A stretch of DNA of 64,000 bases, from contig NZ_JAFFZN010000004.1 of NCBI RefSeq assembly GCF_017676385.1, positions 62,001 to 126,000 of the forward strand, read 5' to 3'. Position numbers and translations under genes: made by a program. This document shows, in pieces, positions 42,968 to 51,795 of this stretch. Below the pieces are notes generated by a model. The model ran no database searches and had not been told where the DNA came from. It was given only the letters and a program-made list of their open reading frames with translations. Numbering within the stretch: the stretch's first letter is position 1; every line of letters starts with the position of its first letter. Source of the stretch: Streptomyces spirodelae (GTDB lineage Bacteria > Actinomycetota > Actinomycetes > Streptomycetales > Streptomycetaceae).

Positions 42968-44041
42968 ATGGCCAGTCCCCGCCGGGGTTCCGCACCGCGC
43001 CAGCCGACGATCGCCGATGTCGCGCGGGCCGCTTCCGTCTCCCCTACGACGGTCTCGCACGCGCTCAACGGGCTGGGCAAGGTCGACCCCCGCACGCGGG
43101 AGCGTGTCAAGCGGACAGCCGAGGAGCTGGGCTACCGCCCCAACCTGCGGGCCCAGCGGCTGCGCCGGGGTGAGGCCAAGGCGATCGCCCTGCTGTCCTC
43201 CATGCCACTGGCGGTGGCCGGGGGGCCTTCCCGCCTCGGCTTCTACATGGAGGTGGCAGCAGCAGCCGCCGAGCACGCGCTGGCCCACGGGTTCGCGCTG
43301 GTGCTGCTGCCGCCTGGGGAGAGGGGCGAGGGGCTGCGGACCGTGGACATCGACGGGGCGATCGTCGTGGAGCCGGGAGAGGACGATCCCCTGGTCGCCG
43401 AGTTGACCGGGCGCGGACTGCCCTGTGTGGCGCTGGGCCGGCCGGTGCCGGACGCGAGCCACCTGCCGTACGTGGATCTGAACGGCGAGACGGTTGCCGA
43501 GCTGCTGCTGGACCACCTCTTCCGGCAGGGCGCCCGGCGTCCCGCCCTCGTCACGGCGGCCGGTGCCCGTTCCTCTGCGGTGGACGCGCGGGCCGCCTAC
43601 GCCCGCGCCGCCGAACGGTACGGGTGGCCGCCGGTGACCGCCACGGCGGGGGAGTCCGGTGGTGAGCAGGCCGGCTACGAGGCGTGCGCGGCGCTGCTGC
43701 ACGAACACCCGCGCACCGACGCGCTGTGCGTACTGGTCGACGCCTTCGCCGTGGGTGCGGTGCGAGCGGCCCGGGACAGCGGACGCCGGGTTCCCGACGA
43801 TGTCATGGTCGTCACCCGGTACGACGGCCTGCGCGCCAGGACCTGCACACCTCCGCTGACCGCCGTCGATCTCCACCTGGAGCAGGCCGCGGCCGACGCG
43901 GTCGAGCTGCTGCTGCGGCGGTTGCGGGGGGCTTCCGCCGCCACCCCGCTCCGAGCACCGGACCCCCGCCTCGTGCCACGTGCGTCGTCCAGCCGCAGGC
44001 CCGAGGACGCCGACGGTGCCGGGCTCGGAGCCCGGGCATGA
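42968..44041 (+). CDS. LacI family transcriptional regulator
   Basis: 357 aa. HTH and hinge: QPTIADVARAASVSPTTVSHALNGLGKVDPRTRERVKRTAEELGYRPNLRAQRLRRG, followed by a periplasmic-binding-protein-like effector domain. The C-terminal domain has variations from sugar-binding members (HLPYVDLNGETVAELLLDHL). It ends three bases before the convergent TauE gene. A LacI-like tandem palindrome upstream of the NCS2 permease (47871-47903) suggests this regulator controls the permease-amidohydrolase-TauE operon, with a purine- or pyrimidine-like ligand (inference). Confidence 0.9.
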   Translation: MASPRRGSAPRQPTIADVARAASVSPTTVSHALNGLGKVDPRTRERVKRTAEELGYRPNLRAQRLRRGEAKAIALLSSMPLAVAGGPSRLGFYMEVAAAAAEHALAHGFALVLLPPGERGEGLRTVDIDGAIVVEPGEDDPLVAELTGRGLPCVALGRPVPDASHLPYVDLNGETVAELLLDHLFRQGARRPALVTAAGARSSAVDARAAYARAAERYGWPPVTATAGESGGEQAGYEACAALLHEHPRTDALCVLVDAFAVGAVRAARDSGRRVPDDVMVVTRYDGLRARTCTPPLTAVDLHLEQAAADAVELLLRRLRGASAATPLRAPDPRLVPRASSSRRPEDADGAGLGARA

Positions 44042-44044
44042 GGG

Positions 44045-44755
44045 TCAGATCCCGAGCATCAGTACCAGCCCCGAGACCAGCGCGAACACCAGTACCGCCA
44101 GCCGCAGACGGCGTGCGTCGAGCCGGTGGTGCACGTACCGGCTCAGCGCCGCACCGGCGGCGAGGGCCGGCAGGACCCAGAGCACCGTGCCGAGCCGGTC
44201 AGGGGTGCCGCGCCCCGTCGCGAACAGCAGAGCCAGCGAGGCGATCTCGCCGACCAGGAAACAGACGGCGACCGTCGACCGCAGTTCGGACGGCGGCCGG
44301 TGCTGGTAGACCAGGGCCAGCGGGGGGCCGCCCACTCCGGTGGCCGTCTCGGTGATCCCGGTGACCAGCCCGGCTCCTAGGTACGCGCCGCGCCCCGGAG
44401 CGAACGCCGGGGCAGCCAGGCTGACCAGCGCGGCGAGTACGGTCGCGCCGCCGACGAGGAGCCCCAGGCCGTGCTCAGGAACGGCCGCGAGCAGGAGCAG
44501 CCCCGCAGGCGTCGCCGCCAGTCGGGCACCGGTGATCCACCCCGCGCCGCGCAGATCGAGGCTGGACCGCTCCCGCCAGGCCACGTACAGGTTGAGCGGA
44601 ATCATCGACGCCAGCAGGAAGACCGGGAGCAGCCCCGGGTCCACCAGACCCGCCACCGGCGCCACGATGAGCGCGTAGCCGAGGCCGCTGGCGCCTTGCA
44701 CGAAGGCGGCCGCTGCCACCGTCAGCCCCAGCAGGAGCAGCAGTTCTCCGCTCAT
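44045..44755 (-). CDS. TauE/SafE family permease
   Basis: 236 aa with about seven hydrophobic segments and the family signature GASGLGYALIVAP near the N-terminus and ITETATGVGGPPLALVYQHR in the middle. Anion (sulfite/sulfonate-like) exporter family. ATG 44755 overlaps the amidohydrolase stop (ATGA), so it is translationally coupled as last gene of the NCS2-amidohydrolase operon. It may export an acidic by-product, but the substrate is unknown. Confidence 0.88.
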   Translation of the reverse strand: MSGELLLLLGLTVAAAAFVQGASGLGYALIVAPVAGLVDPGLLPVFLLASMIPLNLYVAWRERSSLDLRGAGWITGARLAATPAGLLLLAAVPEHGLGLLVGGATVLAALVSLAAPAFAPGRGAYLGAGLVTGITETATGVGGPPLALVYQHRPPSELRSTVAVCFLVGEIASLALLFATGRGTPDRLGTVLWVLPALAAGAALSRYVHHRLDARRLRLAVLVFALVSGLVLMLGI

Positions 44756-46284
44756 CGGCTGATCCCCGGCACGCCGTGGCTGCCGCCAGGTCCGGCCGCC
44801 GTACGGGAGTGCCGCCCGGTTCGCGCGGCGGGCTGCCCGGCCCGCCCGGTGTGCTGCGCCGCTTCCGTGGAGGGTGGGTGGACCCGGACGACCGGTGCCC
44901 GCGCCACCACCTCGCGGGCCAGCTCAGCAGCGCGCCTCACCAGTTCCCTGCCGTCCCACGTGAGGGGCCAGCCGTGCCACAGGCGCAGCCGGCCGGCGGT
45001 GAAGACCGCGCTGATCTGATCGCGGTTGCCGCGCCGCACCAGCTCCCAGGGCAGGTCGTGGGAGGGACACATCTCGGGGCCCGTGAGATCGAGGAGCAGG
45101 AAGTCGGCTGCGGCACCCGCCGCCACCACTCCCGTACGCACTCCGTTGCCCGCTGCGCCGTCATCCAGCCCGACTGCTTCGGCACCCAGCCGGGTGCCGT
45201 GGTCGAGCCACGTCCAGCCACCCCCGCACGAGGAGTCTCCGCCGGCCAGTCCGTGGACGAGCCGCTGGGCGGTCTCGGCGGCGTCGAGCAGCCGGAAGGC
45301 GTCGCCGCGTGTGCCGTCGCTGCCCAGCCCGAACCGGATACCGCGCTCGGCCATGGAGAGAGCGGGTGCGACGGCGTTCCCCTTCCACGCACTGGCCACG
45401 GGGTTGTAACTCACGGCGGTGCCGCTGTCCTGCAGCAGGGTCAGCTCGCGCGGGGTGAGCAAGGTGGCGTGTGCGGCCAGCAGGTGCGGTCCGAGCACGC
45501 CCAGACGGTGCAGCTGCTCCAGGGGGCGCAAGCCGTGCCGCACCAGGGAGCGTTCGACTGCGGCGAGGTGTTCGTTGACGTGGATCTGCAGCACCGCTCC
45601 CGCTTCGGAAGCCAGCCGGGCCATGGCTGCGAGGGTCTGCTCGGTGGCCGCCTCCGGTATGGAGACCGCCAGCGAGGGGTGGATCAGCGGGTCGCCCGCA
45701 TAGCGGGCGAGATGTTTCGCCGCTCGGGCTCTGACGTCCTCGGCTGCGCCCGAACCGTCCGACTCGGCACCGGGTTCCGCGTCGTTGCAGATCTGACCGA
45801 GCACGCAGCGCAGCCCCGCGTCGCGGGCGGCGGACGCCACCACCTCGACGTCGACCGGGGCGCGGGTCCCGGCGTCGGCCACGGTGGTGAATCCGCCGCG
45901 CAGCGCCTCGAGCGAGGCGAGCTTGGCCGCCACGTATGCGGATTCCTCGTCCAGCGCGTTCTCCAAGGGCACCCACACCCGACGGAATATCTCCGACGGT
46001 TCACCGAAGGCCAGCGCGGCGCCGAAACTCTGCGTGAGGTGGTGGTGGGCATCGATGAAGCCGGGCAGCAGCGCGGTGCCGGGCAGTCGGACAGCTGTCA
46101 GCTGGGGGAAGTCGCGGGTCAGCCGAGCGGCCGGGCCTACGGCGGTGAACTCGGCGCCGTCCACGACGACCGCGTGGTCGTCGGCGGGGCCGTCGGGGAG
46201 CAGCACGGTCTCGGGGACGAGGAGCAGGGGGGCGTCGTCGCCGCGCGCGAGGGCGCCGGGTCCGGAAGAGTCCAGGGGGTGCAT
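44752..46284 (-). CDS. Amidohydrolase, nucleobase/triazine deaminase-like
   Basis: 510 aa of the ATZ/TRZ-MTA deaminase group: metal-binding LLPGFIDAHHHLTQ, IHVNEHLAAVERS, LLAAHATLLTPREL, NPVASAWKGNAV and the catalytic Asp in FGLGSDGTRGDAF. Such enzymes hydrolytically deaminate guanine, 8-oxoguanine, isocytosine or S-adenosylhomocysteine. Neighbouring an NCS2 nucleobase permease, a purine- or pyrimidine-type deaminase is favoured over a nucleoside enzyme. The C-terminal ~50 residues are a Gly/Pro/Thr-rich tail. ATG 46284 has AAGGA upstream, 60 bp after the permease stop. Confidence 0.88.
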   Translation of the reverse strand: MHPLDSSGPGALARGDDAPLLLVPETVLLPDGPADDHAVVVDGAEFTAVGPAARLTRDFPQLTAVRLPGTALLPGFIDAHHHLTQSFGAALAFGEPSEIFRRVWVPLENALDEESAYVAAKLASLEALRGGFTTVADAGTRAPVDVEVVASAARDAGLRCVLGQICNDAEPGAESDGSGAAEDVRARAAKHLARYAGDPLIHPSLAVSIPEAATEQTLAAMARLASEAGAVLQIHVNEHLAAVERSLVRHGLRPLEQLHRLGVLGPHLLAAHATLLTPRELTLLQDSGTAVSYNPVASAWKGNAVAPALSMAERGIRFGLGSDGTRGDAFRLLDAAETAQRLVHGLAGGDSSCGGGWTWLDHGTRLGAEAVGLDDGAAGNGVRTGVVAAGAAADFLLLDLTGPEMCPSHDLPWELVRRGNRDQISAVFTAGRLRLWHGWPLTWDGRELVRRAAELAREVVARAPVVRVHPPSTEAAQHTGRAGQPAARTGRHSRTAAGPGGSHGVPGISR

Positions 46285-46344
46285 GGTGTCCTTGTTGTTC
46301 GACGTGGACGTTGAGGTGAGTGGGCCGAGCGCAGGTGTGAGTGG

Positions 46345-47805
46345 TCAGCGGGCGGGGACTTCTCCGACATCCGCCGCAGCGGCAGCTCCGGTGCCGGTTC
46401 CGGTGTCAGTACCGGTGGTTGCGGTGGTGCCCGCAGCCGTCGTGGTACGCGTCCGCCAGGGCGTCCGGTGGAAGAGCGCGTGCAGCACGGCAGCGCTGAA
46501 CGCCCCGACCGCGACGCCGCTCTCCAGCAGAATCCGCAGGTTCGCGGGCAGGTGACCGTAGACGCCGGGCACCAGGATCGGTAGCAGTCCCAGCCCCAAC
46601 GCGACGGCCACGATGAAGGTGTCAGTGTGGTCGTCCAGCCCGCTGCGCCCGAGCATCTGCACGCCGAGCACCGTGATCACTCCGAAGACGACGAGCGCGG
46701 TCCCGCCCACGACCGGTGCGGGAATGGCGTTGACGAGCCAGGCCACCGGCGCGAGGAAGCCGACGGTGATCAGCACGAGGCCCGCCGCGACCGTGACGAA
46801 GCGGCTGCGGACGCCGGTGATCCGTACGATGCCGATGTTCTCCCCGCTGGTGACCATCAGCGGAAGCCCGAAGAACCCACCCGCCAGCGAGATGACCGCG
46901 TCGCCCCGGATGGTCTTCGGCGCGTCGCGACGGGCGTCCGGCTCCTTGCCGACGGCCTCACTGTTGATCACTGTCTGTCCGGTGGCCTCGGCCATCGAGG
47001 CGAGGCTGTAGACCAGCAGTGGCAGGGAGGCGAGCAGATTGAACTGCGGGCTGCCGAACGGCATCAGCTGCGGCGCGTGCAGCAGCGCTCCGTCGTCGGT
47101 GGCCTCCAGCTTCACTCGGCCCAGCAGCGCGGCCAGCGCCGTACCGGCCAACAGGCCGAGCAGCACGGAGAGCTGGCGCAGCGTTCCGCGCAACAGCGCG
47201 TAGGCGACGACGGTGCAGCCGACCGTGGCCAGGCCGAGCAGCAGGGCAAGCGGCTCACCGAACCCGCTGCTGCCGGGGCGCCCGGTGACCAGCAGTGCGC
47301 CGACCTTTACCAGGTTCACGCCGACGATGACGATCATCGTCCCGATGACCAGCGTCGGGAAGAACTTCAGCAGCCGGGAGAAGAGCGGCAGCACCACGAA
47401 GTAGAAGACGGCGGTGATCATGACTGCGCCGGTCGCGGTGCGCAGACCGTGCTGGTCGGCGATGGAGAGGAAGAGGATCAGCGGCGCGCCGCCGGGCAGC
47501 ATCACGAACGGCAGCCGCGCGCCGATGCCCCAGGGGCCCAGCGACTGGAGCAGCGAGCCGAGTCCGGAGAGCACGAACGCGGCGGACAGCAGGTTGGCCG
47601 TGAGCGACGGGGACAGCTGCAGCGCTGAGCTGACCAGGAAGACGCTGGAGATCGGTGTGGCAGCCATGACCAGGAAGTGCTGGACACCGAAGAGAAGCAT
47701 CCGGTGGAGTGGGCGGTAGTCGTCGACGGGATGAGGCTGTCGGCCGTCGGCCCCTGAGGCGCTGCGTGGGTCCGGGCTTCGGCGGAGAGCGTTGCGTATC
47801 GACAC
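46345..47805 (-). CDS. NCS2 family nucleobase (uracil/xanthine) permease
   Basis: 486 aa, ~12-14 hydrophobic segments. Family signatures include FGVQHFLVMAATPISSVFLVSSAL near the N-terminus, QTVINSEAVGKEPDARRDAPKTIRGDAVISLAGGFFGLPLMVTSGENIGIVRITGVRSRFVT and GLGLLPILVPGVYGHLP near the end. It is the proton symporter of the operon, importing a purine or pyrimidine. The GTG at 47805 (VSIRNAL) has GGAG 8 bp upstream. The C-terminal tail is Thr/Gly rich. Confidence 0.92.
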   Translation of the reverse strand: MSIRNALRRSPDPRSASGADGRQPHPVDDYRPLHRMLLFGVQHFLVMAATPISSVFLVSSALQLSPSLTANLLSAAFVLSGLGSLLQSLGPWGIGARLPFVMLPGGAPLILFLSIADQHGLRTATGAVMITAVFYFVVLPLFSRLLKFFPTLVIGTMIVIVGVNLVKVGALLVTGRPGSSGFGEPLALLLGLATVGCTVVAYALLRGTLRQLSVLLGLLAGTALAALLGRVKLEATDDGALLHAPQLMPFGSPQFNLLASLPLLVYSLASMAEATGQTVINSEAVGKEPDARRDAPKTIRGDAVISLAGGFFGLPLMVTSGENIGIVRITGVRSRFVTVAAGLVLITVGFLAPVAWLVNAIPAPVVGGTALVVFGVITVLGVQMLGRSGLDDHTDTFIVAVALGLGLLPILVPGVYGHLPANLRILLESGVAVGAFSAAVLHALFHRTPWRTRTTTAAGTTATTGTDTGTGTGAAAAADVGEVPAR

Positions 47806-47870
47806 GGGTGAGTCTCCGTTTCGGGTTCTGCTCGCTCGGTTTCTTGGCCTGCACAATCGGGCCCGGACGG

Positions 47871-47903
47871 TGGCCAAATCGATTTGGCCAAATCGATTTG
47901 GCC
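47871..47903. promoter_or_regulatory. Tandem overlapping palindrome (operator) upstream of the permease
   Basis: The 14-bp unit TGGCCAAATCGATT is repeated twice and followed by TGGCC. The result is two overlapping palindromes, TGGCCAAATCGATTTGGCCA (47871-47890) and the same sequence one base short of closure at 47885-47903. It lies 66 bp upstream of the NCS2 start. AAATCGATTT with a central CG is characteristic of LacI-family operators. Confidence 0.8.
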
Positions 47904-48110
47904 GTCAGTATGAGCGGCGGGTGTGGACCAGTCAACAGATGGCGCACGGCGCTGTAGGCGGGGGCGGGGCGGGGTCCGCCGATCCTGCGGGCTGTCGCCC
48001 GGGTCTGCGGCGGGCGATCGCCGGTCCTGTGGACGGGCCGCCGGAAGGAGTCCGTCCGCCGGTGGTATCGGACCCGTTTCGAACGTGACGCAACCCTTGG
48101 CAGGGGAGCA

Positions 48111-48130
48111 TGTGAGGTGTAATACATTAC
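48111..48130. promoter_or_regulatory. Candidate GntR/FCD operator upstream of the NSS symporter
   Basis: TGTGAGGTGTAATACATTAC is identical at 19 of 20 positions to an element upstream of the ornithine-cyclodeaminase-like gene (54083-54102, opposite orientation). It contains the inverted core GTAAT-AC-ATTAC. It lies 117 bp before the symporter start and overlaps a possible -10. Confidence 0.65.
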
Positions 48131-48246
48131 TCCACCCAGAACCACTACCTGCACCCGCTGTCGCGGGGAGGTGAACACGGCGAGCTGCGGTTCCGACCCG
48201 TCAGGGCGCGGTAGTCCCCAACCGGCCGAACGGAGTGAATCTGATC

Positions 48247-49827
48247 ATGGTGCGTCAGAAAGCAGGCTCGGCGAGAGAGGTGTTCTCCAGCCGCTTCGCG
48301 TTCGTGGCCGCCGCCATCGGGATGGCGGTGGGCACCGGAAACATTTGGCGATTTCCCCGGGATGTCGGAGCGGGCGGCGGCGGAGTGTTCATCATCGCCG
48401 TGGTGCTCGCCAATCTCGTCTGGGCGATCCCGCTGCTGATGGCTGAGTCGTTGCTCGGCTCCCGCAGCCGGCTCGGAACTGTCGGAGCCTTCCGTGACTT
48501 CATGGGACGCAAGTTCGCCTGGATGGGCGGATTCATGGCCGTCGTCACGATCGGCATCCTCTTCTACTACACGGTGATCTGCGGCTGGGCCATCCGCTAC
48601 TTCGGCTACGCGGTGAGCGGCAAGTTCACCTCGGGCATCGGCACGGAGCAGACGTCGAAACTGTGGGACGACTTCGTCGCGACTCCGGCGCAGACGATCC
48701 TGTTCCACGTGATCGCGGCGCTTCTCGTGGGTTTTGTGGTGATCCGCGGTCTGAAGGGCGGCCTGGAGAAAGTTCTCAATGTCACCGTGCCGACGCTCTT
48801 CGTCATCTTGGTACTGCTCGCAATACGCGCCATGACCCTGCCGGGAGCGGGGGACGGCCTGCGCTACATGTTCGTCCCCGACTGGAGCGGATTCCTGGAC
48901 GGCGAGATGTGGCTCGGCGCCTTTGTCCAGATGGCCTTCTCCACCGGCGCGGGCTGGGGCCTCTACCTGACCTACTCGGTGTACATGCGCAAGAAGGAGG
49001 ACTTCGCGCTCAACTCGGGAATCGTGGTCGCGGGCAACCACTTGGCTTCACTGCTCGCCGGTATCGCGGTCATCTGCACGGTCTTCGCGATGCAGTCCCC
49101 GCACTACGCGCAGGAGGCGGTCGGTGCGGGTGACCAGGGGCTGATGTTCGTCTACCTCGCCGCCCTCTTCGGTCAGATGCCCGGCGGTACCTGGTTCTTC
49201 GGACCGCTGTTCTTCCTTGTGCTCGTACTCGCGGGCCTCTCCAGCCTGATCGCCATGATGGAACTCGCCGTGCGCAACGTGATCGACTTCGGCATCAAGC
49301 GGAAGAAGGCCGTTGTCGCCGTCGTTCTCGTCACCCTCGTCGGGGGCATACCTTCCGCGCTCGACCTGGACGTGCTGACCAACCAGGACAACGTATGGGG
49401 CGTCGGCTTGTTGATCAGTGGTCTGTTCGCCGCCATCGCCATGATGCGCTACGGCCTCGAACGTGCCCGCCGCGAACTCGACCGCGCCAGCGATTTCAGG
49501 GTCGGCACCTGGTGGAAGGTGCTGATCGGAATGTTCCCGCTGATGGCCGCCGTGGTGTTCGGCTGGTTCATGTACCTCTCCATCACCGATTCCTCGCAGA
49601 CCTGGTACGACCCGTTCCAGACGTTCAGCGTCGGCACGATGGTCCTTCAGTGGGTGGCCGTTTTCGTCGTCACGCTGCTGCTCAACAGCCTGTTTTACCG
49701 GAGGATCAGTCGCGGACCGCTCACCGCCGAGGGCGTCGGCTCCGTCCACGCGCCCGCACCTGCACCCGACACCGGCGTTGAAGGCCACGCCGATGTGTCA
49801 GTTGCCCACCGAACCGAGGAAGGCTGA
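48247..49827 (+). CDS. NSS family sodium-dependent amino-acid symporter
   Basis: 526 aa, ~12 hydrophobic segments. The Na/substrate-site segment SRFAFVAAAIGMAVGTGNIWRFPRDVGAGGGG is classical SNF/LeuT type (TM1 with the conserved GNIWRFP), and TM6 has MAFSTGAGWGLYL. It imports an amino acid. A 39-aa single-helix protein follows 3 bases later, as in methionine/alanine MetPS systems. It shares an operator with the reductase at 53-54 kb, so it probably imports the substrate of that pathway (hydroxyproline-like). ATG 48247 chosen; GTG 48235 is an alternative. Confidence 0.9.
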   Translation: MVRQKAGSAREVFSSRFAFVAAAIGMAVGTGNIWRFPRDVGAGGGGVFIIAVVLANLVWAIPLLMAESLLGSRSRLGTVGAFRDFMGRKFAWMGGFMAVVTIGILFYYTVICGWAIRYFGYAVSGKFTSGIGTEQTSKLWDDFVATPAQTILFHVIAALLVGFVVIRGLKGGLEKVLNVTVPTLFVILVLLAIRAMTLPGAGDGLRYMFVPDWSGFLDGEMWLGAFVQMAFSTGAGWGLYLTYSVYMRKKEDFALNSGIVVAGNHLASLLAGIAVICTVFAMQSPHYAQEAVGAGDQGLMFVYLAALFGQMPGGTWFFGPLFFLVLVLAGLSSLIAMMELAVRNVIDFGIKRKKAVVAVVLVTLVGGIPSALDLDVLTNQDNVWGVGLLISGLFAAIAMMRYGLERARRELDRASDFRVGTWWKVLIGMFPLMAAVVFGWFMYLSITDSSQTWYDPFQTFSVGTMVLQWVAVFVVTLLLNSLFYRRISRGPLTAEGVGSVHAPAPAPDTGVEGHADVSVAHRTEEG

Positions 49828-49830
49828 CCC

Positions 49831-49950
49831 ATGGATGCGGAAACCTTGATCTGGACGCTGATTCTCTTCGGGGGCACCGTGCTGACGATGGGCTGGCTGA
49901 CCTATGTCGCCTGGCGCAAGGAAAAGGAGAGCACCGAGCGGAACGCTTGA
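49831..49950 (+). CDS. MetS-like small subunit of the NSS transporter
   Basis: 39 aa: MDAETLIWTLILFGGTVLTM then GWLTYVAWRKEKESTERNA. A single transmembrane helix with a positively charged cytoplasmic tail, as in MetS subunits of MetP-type NSS transporters. The ATG lies three bases after the symporter stop, with GAGGAAGG overlapping the end of that gene. Translationally coupled, and required for activity in MetPS (family knowledge). Confidence 0.8.
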   Translation: MDAETLIWTLILFGGTVLTMGWLTYVAWRKEKESTERNA

Positions 49951-50062
49951 AAGCGGTCCCTTCCACCACGAATCGAAGCGGCATACGGCCGTCTGCCGAC
50001 CAGGCTCGGCAGGCGGCCGCAGCTGTCCCAGCCGGAGCGTACGGGCCACGGAAGGCGGTGGC

Positions 50063-50485
50063 TCAGGCTGTCGGGTCCCAGAGCCCGCCGGCCTCGCCGC
50101 GGGCGAGGTGTTCTGCGTAGACACCGACCTTCCAGGCGATGACGGAGCGGCACTCCTCCAGTGCCCGGATCTGGGCGTCGACGCGCTGCCGGTGGACATC
50201 GAGAAGCTCGAGACGTTCTGCCTCGTTGCCCGGACCCTGCCGCACCAGCTCGGCGAACTGCTTGAGGTCGGCCAGCGGCATCCCGGATTCGCGCAGCTTG
50301 ACGCAGATCAGCAGCCAGTCGACATCGAACGGGGTGTACCTCCGCCGACCGCCGGAGGTGCGTCGGACCCGACCGACCAGCAGGCCCTCGCGCTCGTAGA
50401 AGCGCAGAGCATGCACGCTGAGGCCCGTCCGCTCGGCCACCTCGCCGATGCTCAGCTGCTCATCAGCGGTCTCGGCGATTCCCAT
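50063..50485 (-). CDS. MerR family transcriptional regulator
   Basis: 140 aa. MerR HTH and wing: LSIGEVAERTGLSVHALRFYEREGLLVGRVRRTSGGRRRYTPFDVDWL, followed by the dimer helix MPLADLKQFAELVRQGPGNEAERLELL. There are no metal-binding cysteines in the C-terminal loop, so it is an organic-ligand or stress-type MerR. Divergent from the SDR at 50541, its probable target. Confidence 0.92.
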   Translation of the reverse strand: MGIAETADEQLSIGEVAERTGLSVHALRFYEREGLLVGRVRRTSGGRRRYTPFDVDWLLICVKLRESGMPLADLKQFAELVRQGPGNEAERLELLDVHRQRVDAQIRALEECRSVIAWKVGVYAEHLARGEAGGLWDPTA

Positions 50486-50540
50486 GCGTTACAGCCTACG
50501 GCTTGATCTAGACCTCACTCCAGCTCGTAGCGTCGTCGGC

Positions 50541-51509
50541 ATGACCAGCACGGATCAGCAGCCGCTCGGCTCGCCCTTCTCCGCCACCAGCACCGCCCAC
50601 GACATCACCGCCGGTCTCGACCTCTCGGGCAAGAGCGCCGTTGTGACCGGGGGCTACTCGGGACTCGGTCTGGAGACCACCCGCGCACTGACAGCCGCCG
50701 GAGCCCACGTCATCGTCCCGGCGCGACGACCCGAGACCGCCCGCGCGGCACTCGCGGACGTGAAGAGCTGCGAGGTCGTCCCCATGGACCTGGCCGACCT
50801 CGACAGTGTGCGCGCCGCCGCCGCGTGGATCAGCGACTCCCTCACCAGGATCGACCTGCTCATGGCCGTCGCCGGGGTCATGGCCACCCCCGAACGACAC
50901 GTCGGACCCGGCTGGGAGAGCCAGCTGGCCGCCAACCACTTGGGGCATTTCGCTCTCGTCTGCGAGCTCTACCCGCTCCTGGCCGCCGACGGCGCACGCG
51001 TCGTGGTCAACAGCTCTGCCGGCCACACTCTCACCGGCATCCGCTGGCACGACCCGCACTTCCGGACCGGCTACGACAAATGGCTGGCATACGGCCAGGC
51101 CAAGACCGCCAATGCCCTCTTCGCCGTGCACCTCGATGCACTCGGGAGCGGTGACGGCGTCCGCGCCTTCGCGCTCCACCCGGGCAAGATCATCACCGGA
51201 CTTCAGCGAGAGATGGCACTTCAGGAGCAGATCGACCGCGGGTGGGTGGACGAGCACGGCAATGTGATCGGCGCCGACTTCAAGACTCCCGCTCAGGGTG
51301 CCGCCACCGGCCTGTGGGCCGCCACCTCCCCCCTCCTCGACGACCGTGGCGGCCTCTACCTGGAGGACTGCGACATCGCCGGCATCTCCGCTGCCCAGGC
51401 ACCCATGGATGACGGCGGCGTCCGCGCGTACGCCGTCGACCCCGACTCGGCCGCACGGTTGTGGGACCTGTCCGTCGCGGCGACCGGCGCCACTCCGATC
51501 CCCCGATGA
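50541..51509 (+). CDS. SDR oxidoreductase
   Basis: 322 aa. Cofactor motif GGYSGLGLETTRAL, AVAGVMATP in the NNAG position, catalytic Ser in VVNSSAG, YxxxK in YGQAKTANALF, C-terminal DPHFRTGYDK and PGKIITGL. It belongs to the WW-oxidoreductase/RDH-like branch typical of MerR-SDR pairs. The probable substrate is an aldehyde or quinone. It interrupts the hydroxyproline-type locus and looks independent of it. ATG 50541 (MTSTDQQ), although the frame is open upstream. Confidence 0.88.
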   Translation: MTSTDQQPLGSPFSATSTAHDITAGLDLSGKSAVVTGGYSGLGLETTRALTAAGAHVIVPARRPETARAALADVKSCEVVPMDLADLDSVRAAAAWISDSLTRIDLLMAVAGVMATPERHVGPGWESQLAANHLGHFALVCELYPLLAADGARVVVNSSAGHTLTGIRWHDPHFRTGYDKWLAYGQAKTANALFAVHLDALGSGDGVRAFALHPGKIITGLQREMALQEQIDRGWVDEHGNVIGADFKTPAQGAATGLWAATSPLLDDRGGLYLEDCDIAGISAAQAPMDDGGVRAYAVDPDSAARLWDLSVAATGATPIPR

Positions 51510-51519
51510 CGCCACCGGG

Positions 51520-51571
51520 CCCCTCGCAGGCGAAGGTCTGCGTCGCCCCTCGCAGGCGAAGGTCTGCGTCG
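51520..51571. repeat. 26-bp perfect tandem duplication with internal dyads
   Basis: CCCCTCGCAGGCGAAGGTCTGCGTCG-type unit (26 bp) repeated head to tail, starting 10 bases after the SDR stop. Each copy contains CGCAG...CTGCG arms and can fold into a small hairpin, so it may act as a duplicated 3' terminator or insulator. Confidence 0.85.
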
Positions 51572-51795
51572 CCGCATCGGACATCACCGCTCGTGCCCTT
51601 TCCCTCCTGACCTCGCCCGCTCAAGCCCCCGAGACGGGCAACTCGCGGGTGTGCGCCTCGAAGCGGGTCGATCGGCTGGGCCGTCGACGCCGCACGAGCA
51701 GAGGACGGTGGCCGTCATGGCGCGCCGGCTCGCATGGCCGAGCAGGGCCGAGCAGGTACGAGAGGCGGGCGGTCCGGGGCCCACTGCTCCGTCGG
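51572..51795. other. Intergenic DNA after the SDR
   Basis: Between the tandem repeat and the convergent FAD oxidoreductase no gene is supported. Several short frames exist but none has a family resemblance or ribosome site. Confidence 0.4.

Noticed and set aside
51520..51571. CRISPR-like repeats
   Set aside because: Only two contiguous copies without spacers, and no cas genes.
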